Source: Hormiphora californensis (lineage: Eukaryota; Ctenophora; Tentaculata; Cydippida; Pleurobrachiidae). From it: a DNA stretch of 64,000 bases. The position numbers and the translations under genes are program-made. Where the stretch lies: the NCBI GenBank assembly GCA_020137815.1, contig CM035351.1, positions 3,559,409 through 3,623,408 of the forward strand. Reading direction: 5' to 3'. Below, one piece after another: positions 57,370 through 64,000 of this stretch; position 1 is the stretch's first letter; every line of letters starts with the position of its first letter. Under the pieces are notes generated by a model, which was not told where the DNA came from, did no database searches, and worked only from the letters and a program-made list of their open reading frames with translations.

Positions 57370-58665
57370 GTTTGCCGCTGGGTAACGGATGTCACAGCGA
57401 TCTCCAAAATTGCTGAAACTGAACCCCAGGCAGCATACTCGGCTTTCTGTATGGGGCTGTCTAAGAGATTTCTCTTTCTAATGAGGACGACCCCGAACAT
57501 CTCTGAGCTCTTCAGGCCCTTGGAGTCAACAATTTCATCTGTTCTCCTTCCAGCTATCCTCAACAACCACTTCACCCCTCTACACCGTGAACTGTTTTCC
57601 CTGCCTTGCAGAAACGGAGGACTTGGTATTGAAAATCCATGTGAAGTCGCGGATCTTGAGCACCAACGATCCCTTCATGCAACTGCACCGCTCTCTCAGA
57701 TTATTACTGAACAGAACATAAATATTACTGATGAGAGAGCGGTTGCAGTTGCTAAGGGGTTAAAAACAGCCAAGCAGGAAGTAATTCAGATGAAAAAAGA
57801 ACACCATAAAAATCGTTTATCTGCTGTTTCCGACCAGCTAGCCCCAGACTATCGCAGACTCCATGATGAGCTTTGTAGACGTGGCTCTTCCACCTGGTTG
57901 ACAACCCTTCCCTTGGAGGAACACGGCTTCAATCTCAACAAATCCGAGTTTCGTGATGCTCTTGCCCTGAGGTATGACCTTTCTCTTCGGGAGTTTCCCA
58001 ACCATTGTGCTTGTGGTAAACCAAACTCCATCGAACACTGTCTAACGTGTGCTCGCGGAGGCTATGTGCATCAACCAGATTCGCACAACCAGATTCGCGA
58101 TCTAACTGCCAATCTTCTGGTGGAGGCTGGGTGTACGGATGTTAAAGTGGAGCCCCATCTTCTCCCTCTAACTGGTGAGACACTCCAATATGCCTGCGCG
58201 ATCACCAATGATGAGGCACGTCTTGATGTCTCGGCTCGTGGTGTCTGGTCTGACTTAGCAAAACTGTTCATTGATGTCCGCATCTTCAATTCTCGAGCCC
58301 CTACTAACAAATCTTTGCCAGTCAACAAGGTTTTGAAGAAGCACGAGGACGAGAAGAAGCGTGCTTATGGAGAGCGTGTGCTGCAGGTGGAGAAAAGCTC
58401 CTTCACACCAGCTGTTTTCTCTACCTCTGGAATCATGGGCGATGAGGCTGACAAACTTTACAAACAAATTGCCCACCTACTCTCAAAAAAGACCAAACAG
58501 TCCTACCCCGATTGCATCCGGTATATCAGACAGAGACTATCTTTCTGCCTGTTAAAAACCCTTATCATTAGTCTCCGGGGTCATCGTGGCCAGAGCCCGA
58601 AGAGTTTTAGTGATCGCAATGACATTAACATTTTATACATGATTAAAAACAATAACCAGAATTAA
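57370..58665 (+). CDS. C-terminal part of an R2-type LINE polyprotein
   Basis: Open from about 57375 to 58665. It starts after the polymerase core in the segment RELFSLPCRNGGLGIENP, continues through STWLTTLPLEEHGFNLNKSEF, then a zinc knuckle CACGKPNSIEHCLTC (C-x-C-x7-H-x3-C) and SHNQIRDL, which corresponds to the R-H-N motif of R2-like elements. The restriction-like endonuclease core is ARLDVSARGVWSD..LFIDVRI (the PD..D position), followed by KHEDEKKRAYGERVLQVEKSSFTP and a terminal LRGHRG. The family is widespread in invertebrate genomes. Here the RT catalytic part is missing (5' truncation), but the endonuclease part has no stop. Smaller copies: 34421-34903 and 26519-26660. Confidence 0.8.
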   Translation, partial: VCRWVTDVTAISKIAETEPQAAYSAFCMGLSKRFLFLMRTTPNISELFRPLESTISSVLLPAILNNHFTPLHRELFSLPCRNGGLGIENPCEVADLEHQRSLHATAPLSQIITEQNINITDERAVAVAKGLKTAKQEVIQMKKEHHKNRLSAVSDQLAPDYRRLHDELCRRGSSTWLTTLPLEEHGFNLNKSEFRDALALRYDLSLREFPNHCACGKPNSIEHCLTCARGGYVHQPDSHNQIRDLTANLLVEAGCTDVKVEPHLLPLTGETLQYACAITNDEARLDVSARGVWSDLAKLFIDVRIFNSRAPTNKSLPVNKVLKKHEDEKKRAYGERVLQVEKSSFTPAVFSTSGIMGDEADKLYKQIAHLLSKKTKQSYPDCIRYIRQRLSFCLLKTLIISLRGHRGQSPKSFSDRNDINILYMIKNNNQN

Positions 58666-59213
58666 TTTATTATATCCAATTTATGTACAGATAAGATTGA
58701 TTTCTATATCCATTTTACTAATTGAACCGGTACCCCGGCTTTCGCAAATTATAAGGGGCCTGCAACGTATGCCAAAAATTTGAAAACCTAGGCAGTCTGC
58801 GACCTGCGTTTCTATTTTCTGACGGAAACAGGCCACATAAAGACTGAAGACTGAAGCTTAGACCGACCTTAGCCCGCTACTGCTGGCTAAAAAGGAGCCA
58901 AGTTCAGTTTTAGGGTCCATAACGGCAAAACGCGGTCCAATATTCGTCGCACTTGGTGAAAATAGATGCTAAATGCTTCATGTTCCTGAGGGTGGATACG
59001 GCCATCAATTCAAATAGTTGGAATACTTATCAAATCGTGTCGTTTGGTGTTCAATCGAACAATGCTGCAATCTAATAGTTGTTATCCAATTCCCGACATC
59101 AGCCATGGGCCCATATTCCATAATTTGCTAAATGTTCTCAGCCCTTCGCTCTGCTTTATTCCTTAATCTTTACAAATATCGAAAACTTACATCTCTCTTC
59201 CATTGAAAGCAAT
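58666..59213. other. Intergenic before the COX5B-like gene
   Basis: The first ~60 bp are LINE 3' flank. TATAAGGGGCCTGCAACG (about 58752) mirrors GCAACGAGGCCCCTTATA (about 57338), so the LINE remnant may sit inside a larger inverted pair. No gene. Confidence 0.5.
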
Positions 59214-59897
59214 ATGGCTCTAGTAAAGTTGGTGAAAGATGTTACGACCTCCGTGCGAGTCATCGGAGGACAAATGTTTAACCCCTTCTGGTGGCGAAGT
59301 GAGGGAAAGAAGAATCTATTGGAGCTGGAGAAGAAAGTGCCGGGAGCAATTGAGAGGGTGAACAAGGGAGAGATCATTCCTGAGTGGGAGTACATCACCG
59401 AGGGAAAACTCGGATGGGAATACCGACAGGTTCTTGCTGGTAAGAGAGAAACACATTCACTTTTCTCATCAATTATCTCTTGTGTATAAAATTAAATACC
59501 AAAACCATCCCACTCGCCAATTAAATATCCCCCACTACTTTTCAGGAAACCAGGATCCGTGGTGTCTAGAGAGTGCCCACTACCCCCGATCTAACCACGC
59601 CCGACCCCACATTGTATACACCATGGAGAGTTACAGGGTTATTGGCTGTGTCGATTGCATGGATGATCTTCACTACATCAACTACATCCTCGTCAAGTCT
59701 GGAGAGGTGAGTTTTTCTTTTGTGTGGGACGTCAGTTTTCTTATTTATGACGTACTTTTGTTTCTATTTGATCAGTGATGTAGGGAAGGTAACAATTCTC
59801 TCCTTTACTTCAGATGGGCCGTTGTCGGGATTGTGGAGCGTGCTATCTCTGTATGCCTCACCCGGAACCCGAGCTGATCTGGCAGGATCATCATTAA
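59214..59897 (+). CDS. Cytochrome c oxidase subunit 5B-like zinc protein
   Basis: Exons 59214-59439, 59546-59706 and 59814-59897 join in frame to 156 residues. The C-terminal half resembles COX5B: RVIGCVDCMDDLHYINYILVKSGE aligns with the family block around (R)IVGCxCEED..W..L.KGE. RCRDCGACYLC supplies the second Cys pair of the zinc site. The first pair is C-x2-C instead of C-x-C and the tail is longer, so this is either a divergent COX5B or a relative of it. The N-terminus (MALVKLVKDVTTSVRV) could be a mitochondrial presequence. COX5B is a nuclear-encoded subunit of respiratory complex IV. A mitochondrial role is also suggested by its neighbours HSCB and SDHB. Confidence 0.6.
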
Positions 59898-60180
59898 ACG
59901 ATGATGTTATTGATGTTGTGCTTCCTTCTAAGTTATTTCCACGGACACTACTCTTAATGTTGTTACAACTCCTAGAATTTAAATGACGCGTAATTGAAGT
60001 TGATTTCTTTTTCTTAGATGACAATTAATCAATTGCCTCCCCCTCACCATCTTTACCTAATATCATGCCCGACTCAGGATAAAACCTATACATTGTAATC
60101 CCCCTTTACCCACAATCCCGGCCACTCTAACCATCACGGCCACTCTAACCATCTCCCTGTGTTATAGGTGCTATGAACCC

Positions 60181-60723
60181 ATGACAATGCGGTGTATCAG
60201 GGCGTTCTGCAGCACCCCCTCCTCCCCTAACTACTTCACTCTCTTCTCCCTGACCCCCAGCTACTCCATCGATCTACCCGCCCTCTCGACACGATACAAG
60301 GAACTGCAAAGCGAATATCATCCTGATAAACACACAAACTCACCAGTTGAGGAACAGGAGAGAGCGGCTACTAAATCTGCACTGCTAAACAAAGCCTATC
60401 GATGCCTGAGAGACCCCTATTGCAGGGCTAAGACCCTTCTTCAGTGTGCTGGACAGGACCCTACTGTGAGCAGTGTGGAGAATGAGTTCCTAATGGAAAT
60501 GATGGATTTTAATGATGAAGTGGAAATGTGTGAGGATTTGGCATCTCTCCAAATTATTAGGGAGGCCAATGAATCGGGTCTGTCTAATCTTTTTGATGAG
60601 TTTGAGCGGTATTTTAGCGAGGGGTATACGGATATTGCCGCTAACAGATTGACTAAGTGTAAATTTTTATTGCAAACCAGGGAACGTATTGACCAACGTG
60701 AAGATTTTTTGACAGTTTTGTAA
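60181..60723 (+). CDS. HSCB: Mitochondrial iron-sulfur co-chaperone HscB/Hsc20
   Basis: Single-exon frame of 180 residues. Residues 17-90 are a J domain of the HscB type (YFTLFSLTPSYSIDLPALSTRY, HPDKH at the loop, SALLNKAYRCLRDPYCRAKTLL). The C-terminal three-helix domain begins near ENEFLMEMMDFNDEVE. HSCB recruits the Hsp70 HSPA9 to the ISCU scaffold and hands Fe-S clusters to clients carrying L-Y-R motifs, including SDHB. The N-terminal CxxC zinc domain of vertebrate HSCB is absent; a short basic presequence (MTMRCIRAFCSTP) may target mitochondria. An ATG at 60174 makes a two-codon upstream ORF that overlaps the true start as ATGA. The stop is 117 bp before the selenoprotein H start. Confidence 0.95.
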   Translation: MTMRCIRAFCSTPSSPNYFTLFSLTPSYSIDLPALSTRYKELQSEYHPDKHTNSPVEEQERAATKSALLNKAYRCLRDPYCRAKTLLQCAGQDPTVSSVENEFLMEMMDFNDEVEMCEDLASLQIIREANESGLSNLFDEFERYFSEGYTDIAANRLTKCKFLLQTRERIDQREDFLTVL

Positions 60724-60840
60724 TTTTTGAGTTTTGTTTTTGTTGTTGAAAGTTTTTGTAAAATATCAGTTCTAGCCTTGATTTCTAACTCCCCGCCTCA
60801 AGTTTATTATCTCTTTAGGAATCCTCCTTGAGACTTCTTG

Positions 60841-61218
60841 ATGGCCCCCAAAAAGCGGAAACCGGCCGCTGCAAAGAAAACGGAAGAAGAGAAACCGACC
60901 AAGAAACAAAAACAAGAAACAGAGGAAGAAAAAGAGAACGCGACAGAGGGACCTCACTTTTACATTGAGCACTGCAAATCCTGACAAGTCTACAAGAGGA
61001 ACGCTAACAGGGTGGCTGATCTGATAAAAGAGAAACACCCCAATGTCCCAGTTCTAATCAACACCACTAAACCCCGTTCCAAGAGTTTCGAGATTTTCTA
61101 CAGAAACGGAGAGAGGGAGGATGTTATTTGGACGGGGGTCAAAGTTGGACCACCTAGGAAACTCAAGTTTGTTGACGATGAGAAGCTAGGTGATCTGTTA
61201 GCGGACTTGGAAATGTAA
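60841..61218 (+). CDS. SELENOH: Selenoprotein H (in-frame UGA = Sec)
   Basis: Reading through TGA at 60982-60984 gives 125 residues from the ATG at 60841 to TAA at 61216-61218. The TGA falls in HCKS-U-QVYKRNA, the C-x-x-U redox motif of selenoprotein H (vertebrate HCTS-U-RVYGRNA). The flanks are also family-typical: VLINTTKPRSKSFEIFY and WTGVKVGPPRKLKF. The N-terminus is Lys-rich (PKKRKP..KK..KKQK), fitting the nuclear/nucleolar, nucleic acid-binding location of the family. The fold is thioredoxin-like with glutathione-peroxidase-type redox activity. No intron. A conventional ORF finder would start at 61012 and miss the Sec. A SECIS candidate follows 20 bp after the stop. Confidence 0.95.
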
Positions 61219-61224
61219 AGCACA

Positions 61225-61295
61225 CCAGGAGGTGGGAAATGACGAGAAACACTCAAACCGTGGACGGAGGTGTTTTTCTGATGAAACACTGACTT
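61225..61295 (+). promoter_or_regulatory. SECIS element of SELENOH
   Basis: Core order as expected: ATGA at 61239-61242, then CGAGAAACACTC, then AAA (61255-61257) in the apical loop, then GAGGTGTTTTTC, then TGAT (61279-61282). GAGAAACAC pairs with GTGTTTTTC over nine base pairs, between the two halves of the non-Watson-Crick quartet. Position in the 3' UTR, quartet, conserved A's and stem agree. It recruits SBP2 and eEFSec for Sec insertion. Confidence 0.88.
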
Positions 61296-61419
61296 TTTAA
61301 TTAATTTATTATTTTTACCAACTTACTATTTTTATACTCACTGAATAATTCACTTTTATTATCGCACAAATTAAATTTATTATTTTGTTAGAACTTGTTG
61401 TTTTCTTCGACTCTGTCCC

Positions 61420-61665
61420 CTTCACACAACTGTTTCCCTAAAGTGCCGCTTCCCTGTCCTAATAGAATGCCATAGCCTCCCCATTTTCCTGCCCGAACTG
61501 ATTCACTATTTTGTCCCCTTCCCTGTTCCAAATCCTAATAGGATGCCCTAACTTGCCCCCCCCCCTTCCCTGTCCAATTGGGATGCCCTAATTAGCCCCC
61601 TTCCCTGTCCTAAAATGATTCCATAACGTGCCCCCTTCCCTGTCATAATATTAAGATTAAATTAA
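61420..61665. repeat. Degenerate tandem repeat ahead of ODAD2
   Basis: Four to five imperfect units of CCCTTCCCTGTCC-TAATAGGATGCC.TAAC.TGCCC, about 55-65 bp each, filling most of the 450-bp gap between SELENOH and ODAD2. It probably overlaps the ODAD2 promoter. Confidence 0.75.
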
Positions 61666-61670
61666 ATAGG

Positions 61671-64000
61671 ATGCCTGCCCGAACAGATTCCACCAATCAG
61701 AGAAGAAGCGTCATGACTCGGAGCATGACAACCAGCAGGTCCCTGTCCAAGAAACAGAAAGCAGAGGAATCGTACAGTGAAACGAGTAATGATGATATGG
61801 ATGATGACGATGATACCCGGTAATTACCTAATTAATTGATTAATTAGTATTGACACTCGATAGTTAGATTAGTAAAAAATAGTGTATGTAGTTTGGGGTA
61901 AATAATTGATATCTTCAAAATACCTCAAAATAATTAGTCGATTAGTCAGCTAATCTCTACACATTTCTCAGTGACCGGAGGAAGATTCACGCTGATTTGC
62001 CCTCTGAATACTGGCAGATCCAGAAGCTGATCAAGTACCTCAAAGGAGGCAACCCTACTGCCACTCTCATCGCGCTCTGCTCTCTCCGGGACTTTGATCT
62101 AAGTCAGGATATCTGCCAGATTGCTATCAGGGATGTTGATGGTCTTGAGGCCCTTGTCAACCTCCTCGACACCACAGAGATCAAGTGAGAATTGTGTAGT
62201 CCAGACAATGTATTGGTATGTGTAGATTACACAGTTAGTAGATTACACAGTTAGTCGAATTGTGTAGTTAGTTATGTATCGGTCTGTGTGTTTGACATGT
62301 GTAGAATAGTTTAGTTGTCATGTTTCTAACCCCCTCCCCCTCTCTCCCAGGTGCCAGATCGCCTCACTCAAGATCTTGAAAGATATCTCCCAAAGCAAAC
62401 CCATCTCCCGCTCTCTCACTGATCTCGGTGCCATCCAATCTCTAATCAGGCTCCTCTCATCAAGTGTAGCTGATCTACAGTGCCTAGCTGCTGAGACCAT
62501 CGCCAACATCGCCAAACTAACCCGGGCCCGCCGCCTGGTTAGGAAGGATGGGGGTATCTCCAAATTTGTGTCCCTCCTCAATATTCCTGCTAATACTAAT
62601 ATCGAGGTTCTGAAGGAGGATACCCAGGCTGTTGAGTTGCTGAGATGTGCTGCACTTGGGTTGTGTTCACTTAGCAAGAGCAAGAAGAATAAGAGGGTAA
62701 GTTAAATGGAGGGAGTGTTTTGGGTTCGTTTCGAACTGAACTTGAGCTGTTCAGACTGTATCATGTAACCTCCATTTTAACAACAACAATACGGCAGTAA
62801 AACAATCTACAATCAACACTGTTTCTTCTCAATCCACTCCCTCTCCCTCAAAATGAAGGAGGGCTAACAACATCAGTACAATAACTCTGGAGGTAGAAAC
62901 AATCCTGGTACCAGTAGTGGCAACCCTCAGTGAGTGTTCAGTGGACCCAGAATACAGGGCAGCTATCTGCGAGGGAGGCATCATTCAGTATCTTAGCAAG
63001 TTCCTTGAGTCACAAAATCAGGTAATAATGTTGCTCCCCCCCCCCCTCATAATAATGTTGTTATGTCTCATGATGAAGACAAGTCGATGTAATTAATTTA
63101 CTGGTTGAATGTGGGTGTAAATCAGGAAGCTCTCTCTAACATATCACTTGGTGTTATTACAGGAGCTAGTATCACATTGCGCCAAGGCTATTTTCCACTG
63201 TGCCGAGGACGACCTCACTAGGACCCTGATCCGACAGCACAACGGCTTGGAACCCCTGGTTCGACTGATCAAGTTCACTGATAATGTGTCAATGTTGGAT
63301 GGCGTTACCGGGGCTATTTGGAAGGTTGCTATAGATCAGGAGAACTGCAAGGTTTTCAGAGATTTGAAACTCTGTGAATCGCTGGTTCCCCTGCTTCACA
63401 GCCAGCCCGAGGAGGTCATGATCAATGTAGCCGGATCCATTGCGGGTGTGCGAAAATTCCGGAAAACATCGAACAGATCCGTAAAGCAGGTAACCCAGGA
63501 CACCTCTGCGCGGCGCAGGGCTGAAAACCACGCGCGAAGTAAAGTGAGAGTTGGGATTGTCAGCAATCTTGCGCGCGGCACCACTTAGCAACCGGTGATA
63601 CAATTTCAAGAGTTCTGACCTCGTCAATTTACATTTCAGGTGGTCTCACACATCTTGTCAACTTGTTGAGCGGTACTAACCCAACTCTGCTGATTAATGT
63701 GGCCCATGCGCTGGGAAAGTGTGCTACCGAACCTGACAGTGCCACAATTATTGATAAATATGATGGTGTGAGACTTTTGTGGTCGCTCCTCAAGTCGCCC
63801 AACCCACAAGTCCAGTCGAGTGCAGCGTGGGCCATTTGCCCATGTATCGATAATAACAAAGATGCTGGAGAAATGGTAAGTCATGATATAACCATGGAAA
63901 CATTCATACAACCCTTTTTTTCTTGGTGATCAAAAGAAAACTATCTCTCTTTCTAATTGTTGAATTACTCAACAAATTCCTAACTTGTCCCCTATCTCAG
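61671..64000 (+). CDS. ODAD2: Outer dynein arm docking complex subunit 2 (armadillo protein), partial
   Basis: Exons 61671-61819, 61972-62184, 62351-62696, 62893-63021, 63163-63489 and 63640-63875; the gene continues past the right edge, which ends exactly on an AG acceptor. After an acidic N-terminus the protein matches ARMC4/ODAD2: [100 protein letters not shown] and [11 protein letters not shown]. It docks outer dynein arms on ciliary doublets. Two anomalies: near 63450 the frame shifts by one base (a missing G would restore [16 protein letters not shown] and the phase of exon 6). Between exons 3 and 4 about 20 residues of an armadillo repeat are missing or unplaced. Lesion, assembly error and misplaced exon are all possible. 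Confidence 0.88.

Noticed and set aside
59720-59986. 88-codon + ORF after the COX5B-like exon 2
   Set aside because: Different frame over intron 2 and exon 3 of that gene; the spliced reading with the Cys pairs is better supported.
61012-61218. Independent 68-codon ORF starting MADLIKEKH
   Set aside because: It is an artefact of treating the Sec UGA at 60982 as a stop; it is the C-terminal half of selenoprotein H (the annotated start is a GTG reading).

Overview
The window is nuclear DNA from an animal. Genes have short GT-AG introns, and the conserved ones (SDHB, NUP58, a PRELI-domain protein, HSCB, selenoprotein H, ODAD2, a ChaC enzyme) are animal-type. Small introns, several non-LTR retrotransposon lineages, many foldback/MITE elements and a tandem 7TM receptor family unlike any bilaterian family I know fit a non-bilaterian, most likely a sponge. 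That assignment is inference; no species-diagnostic sequence is present.

Layout. 1-18 kb: a tandem array of four 7TM receptor genes on the + strand. Three are near-identical paralogues (1536-4135, 7652-9046, 11936-13417), one is divergent (16681-18017), and a deleted relic lies at 6779-7000. The array is split by at least six transposon-like insertions; two can be dated relative to the duplications because another paralogue keeps the empty site. 18-26.5 kb: gene-poor, microsatellite-rich, with a few splice-flanked open segments on the minus strand that I could not join into a gene. 26.5-43.8 kb: retrotransposon territory. It holds pieces of R2-type (restriction-like endonuclease) LINEs, a minus-strand CR1/L2-like LINE with a PHD-finger ORF1, CR1/L2-like 3' fragments, and one apparently full-length APE-RT-RNase H LINE (36588-43833) flanked by a 13-bp target-site duplication.

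44.5-64 kb: the gene-dense part. It contains a ChaC-type gamma-glutamylcyclotransferase (+), SDHB (-), a PRELI/SLMO protein (-), NUP58 (-), an R2-type LINE remnant (+), a COX5B-like gene (+), HSCB (+), selenoprotein H with its in-frame UGA and a SECIS element (+), and the first exons of ODAD2/ARMC4 (+), which runs off the right edge.

How the genes relate. SDHB, the PRELI protein, the COX5B-like protein and HSCB are mitochondrial, and HSCB is the co-chaperone that delivers Fe-S clusters to SDHB, so client and chaperone lie about 7 kb apart. ChaC (glutathione turnover) and selenoprotein H (redox) are thematically close. NUP58 and ODAD2 appear unrelated to these.
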